Origin: Paenibacillus_E violae
Lineage (GTDB): Bacteria > Bacillota > Bacilli > Paenibacillales > NBRC-103111
DNA: 64,000 bases
Direction: 5' to 3'
Assembly (NCBI RefSeq): GCF_032461945.1
Contig: NZ_JAWCUD010000012.1
Location: 186,001 to 250,000, forward strand
Shown here one piece after another: positions 32,624 to 40,648 of the stretch; position 1 is the first letter of the stretch; every line of letters begins with the position of its first letter. Under the pieces are notes generated by a model that worked only from the letters and a program-made list of their open reading frames with translations, made no database searches and was not told the origin of the DNA. Both the position numbers and the translations under genes were made by a program.

Positions 32624-32640
32624 ATGGGGGAGTCAACAAA

Positions 32641-33615
32641 ATGAAACACTATTTTACACGTTTTAGCTTGCTTGCACTGATCACCGTGTTTGCACTGAGC
32701 CTAGCGGCTTGCGGCAAATCTACGAATATCGAATCCGCGGCAGCAACAACGTCTGCTGCAGCAAGCCAGAAACCTGCCGCTCAGACGGACGGTAAAATCA
32801 CCGTACAGGATGCTACAGGAACACTTGAACTACCTAAGAAACCTGAACGCATCGTAGCTATGGAATTCGGATTCACGGACACCCTCGTCACATTAGGCGT
32901 ACAGCCGGTTGGTGTTGCAGATGATGACAGCCCGGATCTATTGATGGATTCTGTCAAAGCCCAACTCAAAACCTACAAGTCCGTAGGGTCCCGTTATGAG
33001 CCGAACATTGAACTAATTTCCTCATTGAAACCAGATTTGATCATTGCTGACATTAACAAACATAAGAATGCCATTGCCCAACTTAAAGGTATCGCGCCTG
33101 TTCTGGTATTGGATGATTTCCAAGCCGACTACAATCAAATGCTGAAAAACGTTGGCATTATCGCCAAGGCTGTCGGTAAGGAAGAGGAAGGCAAGAAACG
33201 TCTGGCTGAACACCAAGCTAAAGTTGATGAAGTGAAAAAGAAACTAACCGCTACAAACCTTCGCGTACTTCCAGCGGTTGTGAATCCCAAAGGATTCTTC
33301 GCACACTCAGATCACGCTTACAGCGGTTCTTTCCTAGCGATGCTTGGTTACACGGATCCAGTTAAAAATGCTGCCGCCTACCCGCAAATTACACTTGAGC
33401 AGCTCGTAGAAGCAAATCCGCAAGTGCTATTCCTGATGCCAACGGAGAAAGAAACGATTGTTAAGCAATGGGAAACAAATCCGCTATGGCAGAAAATTGA
33501 CGCTGTAGCTAACAAGAAAGTATTTACTGTAGAGCGTCGTGACTGGTCTCTATCACGCGGATTCCTCGGATCCGAGAAAATTCTTGATGATATCGTGAAG
33601 AATTTGGGGCAATAG
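32641..33615 (+). CDS. Ferric-siderophore ABC transporter substrate-binding lipoprotein
   Basis: 324 aa, FecB/FhuD-type class III binding protein. Lipoprotein signal with lipobox LSLAAC (mature Cys near residue 23), a short Ser/Ala linker, then the domain from about residue 50 (TLELPKKPERIVAMEFGFTD, VGSRYEPNIELISSLKPDLI, SGSFLAMLGYTDPVKNAAAY). It captures a ferric siderophore, possibly ferric citrate like YfmC, and hands it to the two permeases encoded next. ATG 32641 is just after GGGGGAG; upstream in-frame sequence crosses the Fur box and is not coding. Confidence 0.88.
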   Translation: MKHYFTRFSLLALITVFALSLAACGKSTNIESAAATTSAAASQKPAAQTDGKITVQDATGTLELPKKPERIVAMEFGFTDTLVTLGVQPVGVADDDSPDLLMDSVKAQLKTYKSVGSRYEPNIELISSLKPDLIIADINKHKNAIAQLKGIAPVLVLDDFQADYNQMLKNVGIIAKAVGKEEEGKKRLAEHQAKVDEVKKKLTATNLRVLPAVVNPKGFFAHSDHAYSGSFLAMLGYTDPVKNAAAYPQITLEQLVEANPQVLFLMPTEKETIVKQWETNPLWQKIDAVANKKVFTVERRDWSLSRGFLGSEKILDDIVKNLGQ

Positions 33616-33619
33616 TCCA

Positions 33620-34633
33620 ATGAAGCCTATAACTGAGAAGCAGAGCCAGAAATGGCCTCTGCTCTTCCTATTTTCTGCCGCTGTTCTTGTGATGCTGATC
33701 GGCGTGATTTGCAATTTGAAATGGGGCCAGGCCTATGTCTCCTGGCACACTTTGTACGAAGCGGTGACTTACCAGGGCAGCGACAAAACCCATCTGTACA
33801 TCCAAACGCTTCGTCTACCACGCGCCATCATGGCGTGTATCGTTGGGATGCAGCTAGCTTTGGCCGGTATGTTGACTCAGATCACAACCAAAAATCCTTT
33901 GGCATCCCCTCACATATTCGGGATTAATGCCGGGGCGGCGTTAGCCGTTGTGATCGGGCTTGTCATTTTGCCCCATTTCGGAAACTTCGGGCTCATCGGC
34001 TTTGCCTTCGTCGGTGCTGCACTAAGCGCGCTGCTGATCTGGTCGTTAGCAGGCGCAGGACGCCAGCAGTATGTGCGTCTGGCGTTAGCCGGCATCACAA
34101 TCCACTTCCTCATGTCTTCCTTGACGGAAGGTTTCATTATTATGAATCAGCATGCCACGGACAGCATGATTTTCTGGTTGGTCGGCTCCCTGAATCAAGC
34201 AGGGTGGTCGGATGTGCGAATCATTTTACCCTTCTTCATAGGGGGAATGGCTTTGTTCAGCCTTATGCTGCCGGCATTCAAGCTGTTGCTGCTTGATGAT
34301 GACATTGCAGCGGGCTTAGGTCAGCGCGTCAACATCGTGCGCGGCATCAGCATCGTGCTTGTGCTCCTGCTCGCCGGATCTGCCGTGGCCTTATGCGGCC
34401 CGATCGGCTTCATTTGTTTGCTTGTTCCACACATCGCTCGGGCGATGATTGGGCCGAACCTGCAAATTCTAGGGCCGATGACGGCTCTGCTCGGAGGAAT
34501 CTTGCTCGTCTATGCCGACTTTCTCAGCAGATTCATTGCTTTTCCCTTCGAATCGCCGGTCGGTATCGTGACTGCGGTGATCGGTGCACCATATTTCATT
34601 TACTTGGCACGTAAGCAAGGAGGTGCGAAGTGA
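33620..34633 (+). CDS. FecCD-family iron-siderophore permease, subunit 1
   Basis: 337 aa, about nine or ten transmembrane helices. Family motifs: RLPRAIMACIVGMQLALAGM, TTKNPLASPHIFGINAGAAL, GLGQRVNIVRG and PIGFICLLVPHIARAMIGPN (the coupling region that meets the ATPase). Pairs with the next subunit to form the membrane channel. It begins 4 bp after the binding-protein stop and overlaps the next gene by 4 nt. Confidence 0.9.
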   Translation: MKPITEKQSQKWPLLFLFSAAVLVMLIGVICNLKWGQAYVSWHTLYEAVTYQGSDKTHLYIQTLRLPRAIMACIVGMQLALAGMLTQITTKNPLASPHIFGINAGAALAVVIGLVILPHFGNFGLIGFAFVGAALSALLIWSLAGAGRQQYVRLALAGITIHFLMSSLTEGFIIMNQHATDSMIFWLVGSLNQAGWSDVRIILPFFIGGMALFSLMLPAFKLLLLDDDIAAGLGQRVNIVRGISIVLVLLLAGSAVALCGPIGFICLLVPHIARAMIGPNLQILGPMTALLGGILLVYADFLSRFIAFPFESPVGIVTAVIGAPYFIYLARKQGGAK

Positions 34634-35625
34634 GAAAATACACACACACCTCCTCCCTCTCACTGATTGTGGCTCTGATTATCATGTTTGTATTAACTGC
34701 CCTGTATGTCCATGTAGGTGCTGTGCGCATTCCGTTTGGCGATGTGTGGTCCGGGTTAACAGATGCACAAAGCCAGTCTTACTTCATCGTGCATCAAGTC
34801 CGCTTGCCCCGCGTGTTAGTTGCGATTTTAGCGGGCTTCGGGTTAGCCGCCGGCGGCGTCATTCTGCAAGGCTTAGTGCGAAATCCACTGGCCAGCCCTG
34901 ACGTCGTGGGGATTACGAAAGGGGCCGGTTTCATGGCGGCAGCGGTGCTCTTTCTATTCCCCAAATCGCCAAGCTACGTCTTGCCGATTGCGGCTTTCGC
35001 CGGCGCCTTTCTAGCCTTCCTGCTCCTGCTGCTGCTCAGCCGCCGGTTAACGCTTAACCCCTCCACATTAGCTTTGGTGGGCGTAGCGATCGGTACTGTG
35101 TTCCAAGCTGGCACACAGTACTTGATTGTCAGGCACCCCAGCGATATTAACATGGCGCTGCTCTGGCTCTCCGGCAGCTTGTGGAGCCGCAGCTGGCACG
35201 ATGTCTACACCCTGCTGCCGTGGATCGCAGTGCTCCTGCCCATCGTGTGGGCGAACTTTGCGAAGCTGAATGTATTTCTGCTTGGCGATGACATCACCGC
35301 CTCGCTGGGCCTCAACATCGTGAAGCAGCGCTTCCTGCTGCTGCTTCTTGCCGTTGCTTTGGCCGGCATCTCCGTGTCGGCGGTCGGCGCGATCGGCTTC
35401 ATCGGCCTGATCGCCCCGCACATCGCGCGCAGCCTCGTCGGCAGCCGGCATCAGTGGCTGATCCCGCTGGCAGCTATCATCGGCGCGGACTTGATGCTGC
35501 TCGGCGACCTCCTCGGCCGCATCATCATCCTCCCGCGGGAAGTGCCTGTAGGGATCATGACGGCCGTGATCGGCGCGCCGTATTTTATTTACCTGCTGCG
35601 CAAGGAACGTCTGCGCAACAAATAA
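34630..35625 (+). CDS. FecCD-family iron-siderophore permease, subunit 2
   Basis: 331 aa, same fold as its neighbour: RLPRVLVAILAGFGLAAGGV, GLVRNPLASPDVVGITKGAG, ASLGLNIVKQRF and AIGFIGLIAPHIARSLVGSR. The operon ends right after it at a strong terminator, so there is no ATP-binding subunit here; a shared ATPase encoded elsewhere must drive import, as YusV does for several Bacillus siderophore systems. Confidence 0.9.
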   Translation: MRKYTHTSSLSLIVALIIMFVLTALYVHVGAVRIPFGDVWSGLTDAQSQSYFIVHQVRLPRVLVAILAGFGLAAGGVILQGLVRNPLASPDVVGITKGAGFMAAAVLFLFPKSPSYVLPIAAFAGAFLAFLLLLLLSRRLTLNPSTLALVGVAIGTVFQAGTQYLIVRHPSDINMALLWLSGSLWSRSWHDVYTLLPWIAVLLPIVWANFAKLNVFLLGDDITASLGLNIVKQRFLLLLLAVALAGISVSAVGAIGFIGLIAPHIARSLVGSRHQWLIPLAAIIGADLMLLGDLLGRIIILPREVPVGIMTAVIGAPYFIYLLRKERLRNK

Positions 35626-35680
35626 AGGGGCTTTCCCAGGAGGTCAGATATGACCATTCTGGGAAGCCCCTTTCAGTTTT
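35625..35680 (+). terminator. Terminator of the iron-uptake operon
   Basis: AGGGGCTTTCCCAG and CTGGGAAGCCCCT arms with an inner GTCA/TGAC pairing; ends in TTTCAGTTTT. Confidence 0.85.
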
Positions 35681-35685
35681 ACAAA

Positions 35686-36126
35686 CTATATGCGATAATC
35701 GTCGTTTCTCCAGCTCTTGATGGATTTCTTAATCGTATCCGATGACCATTGCCCGTCAGCCGCCTTCTGACATAGAGCAGGAAACTCTTCGTCGGAGGCA
35801 AAGCGCAGCGCAGCGATCTGACCCACTGTTAATCTCGCATCCAGCAGCTTTTGAGTTAACACATAGTGCCTGAGATTCTCTTCTGCACGAATCGCACGAT
35901 CCTGTGCTTTCAACGGATAGGAACGAATCAGCAGAAATACAATGATCACAATGATAGAAATGAGTAGAAAAAGAAAGGAAGGCAGCAATTGATCCCCTGA
36001 TTGCACGGATCTAATTAACTCTACGATCGACGTAACCAATAGAATTAACGCTAGCAAAGAGAACACATAATGAAACAATGGATGCATTCTGCGGTGATTT
36101 GCATACGTTTGTTCGCCGTTTTTCAT
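35686..36126 (-). CDS. DUF6526 membrane protein
   Basis: 146 aa. The N-terminal EQTYANHRRMHPLFHYVFS, two transmembrane helices (residues about 18-38 and 48-67), then a cytoplasmic helical domain with LKAQDRAIRAEENLRHYVL, GQIAALRFASDEEFPAL and the C-terminal IKKSIKSWRNDDYR. These are the traits of DUF6526; function unknown. It overlaps the upstream 98-aa gene by 4 nt, so the two are co-translated. Confidence 0.72.
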   Translation of the reverse strand: MKNGEQTYANHRRMHPLFHYVFSLLALILLVTSIVELIRSVQSGDQLLPSFLFLLISIIVIIVFLLIRSYPLKAQDRAIRAEENLRHYVLTQKLLDARLTVGQIAALRFASDEEFPALCQKAADGQWSSDTIKKSIKSWRNDDYRI

Positions 36127-36419
36127 GATTTCCCCACAATCTCATCAATCTCGCTTTTCAAGAGCAAGTAGCGATGCACACTTCTCATAATTGGCACCTT
36201 GGTTAAATTGTTTTTGTCTACATACTGCTTCATCTGATCCTTGGTCAGACCTAGCGATTTCCCAGCTTCCATCACCGTTAATACAACTTCATTACTTGTC
36301 GCGTTGAACGTCGTTTTCACTTTTTGATTCCAATCCTCAAATACCTGCATGTCCGAAGCAACACCCTTCTGTTCCAATCCTTTCATTATAGCACAGAAGT
36401 ACGCAGACAAAGCATCCAT
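36123..36419 (-). CDS. Small hypothetical protein between relP and DUF6526 genes
   Basis: 98 aa, soluble, helical; no family recognised. It contains EDWNQKVKTTFNATSNEVVL and ending helices with many charged residues. The start is unsure: no good ribosome site is seen before ATG 36419, and ATG 36386 (MKGLEQKG) is an alternative. It lies 15 bp after relP on the same strand and overlaps the next gene, so all three could form an operon. Confidence 0.6.
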   Translation of the reverse strand: MDALSAYFCAIMKGLEQKGVASDMQVFEDWNQKVKTTFNATSNEVVLTVMEAGKSLGLTKDQMKQYVDKNNLTKVPIMRSVHRYLLLKSEIDEIVGKS

Positions 36420-36434
36420 TTGTAGGATGCGGTC

Positions 36435-37199
36435 TTACTTACCGTCATCATCACTCAAAAGCTCCAGCAATGCCTGCGGCAGCGCAAACTGCTGATTGTT
36501 AATGACGATCTTATTGAGCGCGTCACTGGCCAAAATGCTGGAGGTCTGCTCTTCTTTAATCTCTTCGATTTCCGCATGCAGACGTTCCATTTGCAGATCA
36601 AGCGCAGATGCTGCCATAGCTGCTTGTTTAAGCTCCTCCAACAATCGTGCAGGAACAGCTTGATTGCCTTCATTGAACTTATAAAATATTTTATGCTCCA
36701 AACTGGCCCAAAAGTCCATCGCAATGGTACGAATTTGAATTTCAATACACACGCTTTCTTGCCGATCCGTCAAATGCACCGGCACTTCAACCAGCAAATG
36801 AAGACTTTGGTAGCCATTCGGTTTCGGATGCTTGATGTAATCTTTCTCACCCAGCACCTTCAGGTCGCTTTGGTTTTTGAGCATATTGGAAATGGCATAG
36901 ATGTCCGAGACGAATGAGCATGTAATCCGCATGCCGGCAATATCCTTCACACATGCTTTGATCCCGTCAAAAGACATGTCTCCTCCCTTCCTGCTGAGCT
37001 TATGAAAAATACTCTCGGGCGATTTCAAGCGGGATTTGGTATGCTCGATCGGATTATATTCATGCAGCATCTCGAATTCCTGCACTAAGATTTCTACGCG
37101 GGTTTCCATGGCGTCCAAAGCGAATTTGTACGTCATCATAAACCTTGTAATTTCGTGCTTAAATCGTTTCAAATCATTCATAGAAAGCTGATTCATCAT
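36435..37199 (-). CDS. relP: Small alarmone synthetase RelP (YwaC)
   Basis: Single-domain (p)ppGpp synthetase, 254 aa, which transfers pyrophosphate from ATP to GDP or GTP. Close to YwaC/RelP rather than RelQ: YKFALDAMETRVEIL, PIEHTKSRLKSPESIFHKL, DIAGMRITCSFVSDIY, DYIKHPKPNGYQSLHLLVEV and EIQIRTIAMDFWASLEHKI. No hydrolase or regulatory domain. In Bacillus, ywaC responds to cell-envelope stress; the control here is unknown. Its promoter region is shared with the oppositely directed leader at 37.3 kb. Confidence 0.92.
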   Translation of the reverse strand: MMNQLSMNDLKRFKHEITRFMMTYKFALDAMETRVEILVQEFEMLHEYNPIEHTKSRLKSPESIFHKLSRKGGDMSFDGIKACVKDIAGMRITCSFVSDIYAISNMLKNQSDLKVLGEKDYIKHPKPNGYQSLHLLVEVPVHLTDRQESVCIEIQIRTIAMDFWASLEHKIFYKFNEGNQAVPARLLEELKQAAMAASALDLQMERLHAEIEEIKEEQTSSILASDALNKIVINNQQFALPQALLELLSDDDGK

Positions 37200-37287
37200 G
37201 GCAGTTCCATCCTTTAATCGTGGTTATTTTACCAGTCTTATCTAGTGTAAGGTACGAAAGGTCCGTGAGCAAATTTTGGTGTTCGTA

Positions 37288-37317
37288 TTGACACTTTGCG
37301 CGGTCGCTTGATATAGT
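37288..37317 (+). promoter_or_regulatory. Promoter of the structured leader
   Basis: TTGACA (37288-37293), 18 bp, TATAGT (37312-37317). Transcription should begin near 37324. Confidence 0.7.
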
Positions 37318-37329
37318 ACATTTATCATA

Positions 37330-37416
37330 TTTCGAGTGAAAACTTACGTCGGGAAGCACCCGTAGGATAAGGCTTTGGCCTTTTCTTGCAGGTGCTTTTT
37401 TTGTCTTTCCTCGAAA
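37330..37416 (+). ncRNA. Candidate cis-regulatory RNA leader with internal terminator
   Basis: Between promoter and coding start lies a compact fold: outer arms TTTCGAG (37330-37336) and CTCGAAA (37410-37416); inside them AAGCACC (37354-37360) and GGTGCTT (37391-37397) followed by T7, with AAGGC/GCCTT in the apical part. The terminator stands just ahead of the ribosome site, as in riboswitches and attenuators. It matches no riboswitch class I recognise. Confidence 0.5.
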
Positions 37417-37433
37417 CTTAAGGAGGCTTGTAT

Positions 37434-38231
37434 CTGAACCTATTCACTTTGCTTCTCGCCGCTTTTGTTCTAGTCTCAGCCCTTCCGGGAGAGGCGTCTG
37501 CAGCAGCTCCGTTCAGCTTCACGACAGGACTTTTGGATAAAACGCTAGCCGCTTCCACCCAAGCTCAAACCAATCGTATTCACGCTTTACAGGATGAACT
37601 GGTCACCCTTCAGAAGCAAGAACAAGAATGGGATCATTCAATTACGGTGCAGCACAATCAAAATAAAGAGACACTGGCAGCGCTAAGCAAACAGGCTAAA
37701 GCAATCGACGCTGCTCAACTAGCCAAGCTGGAAGAGGATGTACTGCGAACGAGAGAACGCTACAAACCATTATTATCCCGTTACACCGCAATTAATAAAC
37801 AAATCGAAGATGTGCGGCCGCTCAAAAACAAAAGCTTGAACACCATGCTCCGTCTTCAGGCCACGGCTTTGAAAATTCCCGCCCAGCTAGCGCGCGCAGA
37901 CATTCAATCGAAGGAGAAAGCCCACCGGGCAGCCAAAGATAAAGCCTCCAAAGCAACGAAGGACATACGTGACCGTCTCGAGGACATCAATACAACTAAC
38001 GTGCAGATTAAAGCTAAAATGAGCGCTGTCCAATCTTCTCGCAAAAGCTTGTCTCCGCTATGGAGCGCTTTTAAGAAAAGCGCCAAGAAAGGGGATGCGA
38101 TCGGGGTCCAAAGCACCATGAGCTCCATGGTTTCCCTCCAGCGTCAAGTCAATGACGAGAAACAGCGAATCTATAAGCTGGAGACCTCCGTCCGCGATAA
38201 GCTAGCCACTATAAAAAAAGACACCGGTTAA
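37434..38231 (+). CDS. Secreted coiled-coil protein with unusual start codon
   Basis: About 265 aa; no family recognised. A hydrophobic signal segment without basic residues (NLFTLLLAAFVLVSALPGEA, cleavage after EASA) is followed by long coiled coil (RIHALQDELVTLQKQEQEWD, RLEDINTTNVQIKAKMSAVQ). The reading frame has no ATG near the ribosome site: AAGGAGG at 37420-37426 is followed by TTG at 37428 (1-nt gap) and CTG at 37434 (7-nt gap). CTG is placed best, TTG is the usual codon type. Either would give weak translation. Expression probably depends on the leader upstream. Confidence 0.65.
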   Translation: MNLFTLLLAAFVLVSALPGEASAAAPFSFTTGLLDKTLAASTQAQTNRIHALQDELVTLQKQEQEWDHSITVQHNQNKETLAALSKQAKAIDAAQLAKLEEDVLRTRERYKPLLSRYTAINKQIEDVRPLKNKSLNTMLRLQATALKIPAQLARADIQSKEKAHRAAKDKASKATKDIRDRLEDINTTNVQIKAKMSAVQSSRKSLSPLWSAFKKSAKKGDAIGVQSTMSSMVSLQRQVNDEKQRIYKLETSVRDKLATIKKDTG

Positions 38232-38276
38232 GGTGCCTTCTGTTACATTCATTTAATTAATAGGCAAAATTCTTGC

Positions 38277-39575
38277 TCAATGACTGAAAAACACAATCTG
38301 AATAAAGAACAGCACCGCAAATAGATAAAAAATCGGATGCACATCGCTTCGTTTTCCGCGGAGCAGCTTTAATACCGGATATACGATAAATCCGATGCCA
38401 ATTCCAGTTGCAATACTATACGTCAAGGGCATCAACACCACGATAAGAAAAGCCGGAAAGGCTTCCTCCAAGTCTTGCCACTCTATTTTACGGAGCACAT
38501 TCATCATCAGGAAACCGACGATAATTAACGCAGGCGCAGTAATGGCCGGAATGCTGGCAAGCACGGCAATGATTGGCGAGAAAAACAAGGTTAAGGCCAG
38601 CAATACGCACACCGTGATCGCCGTCAGCCCGGTTCTCCCGCCTACAGCAACGCCGGAACTGGACTCAATATACGCGGAGGTGGGACTCGTTCCAAGCAAT
38701 GCCCCTGTCGAAGTTCCTATCGCATCGGCCAGCAGTGCGCCTCTTGAGCGCGGAAATTTATTGTCCTTGAGAAGCCCCGCTTGCTCGGCAACCCCAAGCA
38801 TCGTTCCCGTTGTATCAAATAAGGTAATCAATAAAAATGTAAAAATGACAGCGTACATCCCTCCCGAAAAAACACCCTTGATATCTAGTTGAAAAGCCGT
38901 CGCAGAAAGCCCCGTCGGCGCTGCAACGAATGATCCCGGCATCGTCAAAAGTCCCATAATCCAGGCCAATACAGCGGTAATCAACATGCCGAAGAACAAA
39001 AAGCCACGCACCTGATAAGCCATCAGGATCAGCGAAACGATAAGGCCAATGATCGTCAACGAGGTCATATGTTCTCTAAGATCACCTAATGTTAGCAGCG
39101 TTGAGGGAGAAGCTACGATAACCTTGGCATTTTGCAGGCCGATAAATGTGATAAACAAGCCGATCCCCGCAGTGATGGCATGCTTCAAGCTTGTGGGAAT
39201 CGCGTCCAGCAGCATATATCGGAAAGAAGTTAACGATAACACAATGAACAAGGCTCCAGCGACAAAAACAGCACCAAGCGCAGTCTGCCAACTGACACCG
39301 CTTCCGCCTACAACGCTAAAAGCAAAATACGCATTCAACCCCATTCCTGGCGCAAGCACAATCGGGTAATTCGCAAAAATTCCCATAATCAGCGTCGCCA
39401 CAATGCTTGCCAACACCGTTGCAATGAACACCCCGTGGAAATCCATCCCCGCCTTGCTTAGAATCCCCGGATTCACAATCACAATATAAACCATCGTCAA
39501 AAACGTCGTGACCCCTGCCATGAGTTCCGTCGGCACCGTTGTGCCCCGTTCTTTCAATTTAAATAACGAATTCAT
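38277..39575 (-). CDS. NCS2 (AzgA-type) purine permease
   Basis: 432 aa, about 12 transmembrane helices; adenine/guanine/hypoxanthine:proton symporter family. Motifs: TTVPTELMAGVTTFLTMVYI at the N-terminus, ANYPIVLAPGMGLNAYFAFS, TLFDTTGTMLGVAEQAGLL and GTSPTSAYIESSSGVAVGGR. ATG 39575 is chosen for GGAGGT 8 nt upstream; the open frame runs on to 39716 without support. No purine riboswitch was seen in its upstream region. Which purine is carried cannot be told. Confidence 0.9.
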   Translation of the reverse strand: MNSLFKLKERGTTVPTELMAGVTTFLTMVYIVIVNPGILSKAGMDFHGVFIATVLASIVATLIMGIFANYPIVLAPGMGLNAYFAFSVVGGSGVSWQTALGAVFVAGALFIVLSLTSFRYMLLDAIPTSLKHAITAGIGLFITFIGLQNAKVIVASPSTLLTLGDLREHMTSLTIIGLIVSLILMAYQVRGFLFFGMLITAVLAWIMGLLTMPGSFVAAPTGLSATAFQLDIKGVFSGGMYAVIFTFLLITLFDTTGTMLGVAEQAGLLKDNKFPRSRGALLADAIGTSTGALLGTSPTSAYIESSSGVAVGGRTGLTAITVCVLLALTLFFSPIIAVLASIPAITAPALIIVGFLMMNVLRKIEWQDLEEAFPAFLIVVLMPLTYSIATGIGIGFIVYPVLKLLRGKRSDVHPIFYLFAVLFFIQIVFFSH

Positions 39576-39653
39576 TGCTGATGACCTCCAACCAACGGGA
39601 TTTGTTTTTTTATTCTTCCCTTTGTTTGGAATCGTAGTAATCAATTTTCTCCA

Positions 39654-39682
39654 TTGACAGCGCTGCCATGCGGGGATACAAT
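39654..39682 (+). promoter_or_regulatory. Promoter of the MBL hydrolase gene
   Basis: TTGACA (39654-39659), 17 bp, TACAAT (39677-39682). Confidence 0.75.
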
Positions 39683-39778
39683 TGGCACTAAACAACAAGA
39701 ATACAACAACATTCACACAATAAACAACATTAAATGATCATGAAACAACAATGTCTATGCGCTAAGGAGGATTCATCC

Positions 39779-40588
39779 ATGAAGGTTCATTTTTTGGGAA
39801 CAGCAGCATATGAGGGTATCCCCTCGCTCTTCTGCCAATGTCTCACCTGCAAACAAGCCCGCGAACGCGGAGGTAAAAATATTCGTTCCCGCACTTCCGT
39901 CATGTTTGACGACGACTTGAAGGTCGATTTTCCACCTGATACCTTGATGCACTCACTACAGTACGGGATCGATATGAACAGCGTAAAGGATCTGCTCATC
40001 ACCCATTCACACTCAGACCATCTATATGCTGAGGATATGGCTATTCGTGCAAAAGGCTACGCCCAATCAGGCGAAGAAACCATGCATGTTTACGGACATG
40101 ACCTTCCATTCCGCCTCATCTTTCAAGCGTTGAATGGACTGAAGCACAACTATCATTTCCACCGGGTGATTCCGTTCCAGCCTGTAGAGACGCAAACGGC
40201 CACGATCGTTCCGCTGCTGGCGGATCATGATCCTCTCGAAACTTGCTTGCTCTATTCCATCGAAAAGAATGGAAAAACAGTCTTGTATGGCAACGACAGC
40301 GGGTGGTTCCCGGATGAAACGTGGGCTTGGCTGAAGGATAAGCAGTTCGATTTGGTTATCCTGGAATGCACCACAGGCCGAGTGGGGCACAGAAACAACC
40401 ATATGAACGTGGATGCCGTACTCGAAACGAAAACATGGATGGATGAAGTCGGTGTATTGAAGCCGGGAGCACAAATCTACGTGACACACTTTTCTCATAA
40501 TGCGGGGCTGCTGCATGAGGATTTGGTTGACATTTTTCAGCCTCATGGGATTGAGGTTGCTTATGACGGTTTGATTGTGGAGCTCTAG
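39779..40588 (+). CDS. Metallo-beta-lactamase-fold hydrolase, PhnP-like
   Basis: 269 aa, MBL-fold phosphodiesterase-like enzyme. The metal motif is THSHSDHLYAEDM, with further ligands in LLADHDP, LYGNDSG and THFSH. The N-terminal CQCLTCKQARERGGKNIRSR fits the PhnP/PqqB-like branch, whose Cys residues can bind a structural zinc. PhnP hydrolyses cyclic ribose phosphodiester in phosphonate use, but no phn genes are near, so the substrate is open. ATG 39779 has AAGGAGG upstream. Confidence 0.83.
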   Translation: MKVHFLGTAAYEGIPSLFCQCLTCKQARERGGKNIRSRTSVMFDDDLKVDFPPDTLMHSLQYGIDMNSVKDLLITHSHSDHLYAEDMAIRAKGYAQSGEETMHVYGHDLPFRLIFQALNGLKHNYHFHRVIPFQPVETQTATIVPLLADHDPLETCLLYSIEKNGKTVLYGNDSGWFPDETWAWLKDKQFDLVILECTTGRVGHRNNHMNVDAVLETKTWMDEVGVLKPGAQIYVTHFSHNAGLLHEDLVDIFQPHGIEVAYDGLIVEL

Positions 40589-40600
40589 CTGGAGTAAACG

Positions 40601-40630
40601 AAAAGACACCTCATCAGGTGTCTTCTCTTC
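40601..40630 (+). terminator. Terminator after the MBL hydrolase
   Basis: AAGACACCT and AGGTGTCTT arms around CATC; T-rich tail TCTCTTCC is weak. Confidence 0.6.
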
Positions 40631-40648
40631 CCCGCTATTCTCTCCCGA

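Noticed and set aside
32380..32640. N-terminal extension of the iron-binding lipoprotein
   Set aside because: It would cross the AraC gene end and the Fur box; the lipoprotein signal starts exactly at ATG 32641.
39576..39653. Purine riboswitch ahead of the NCS2 permease
   Set aside because: No aptamer core (TATA...loop motifs of the guanine riboswitch) could be found on the minus strand.
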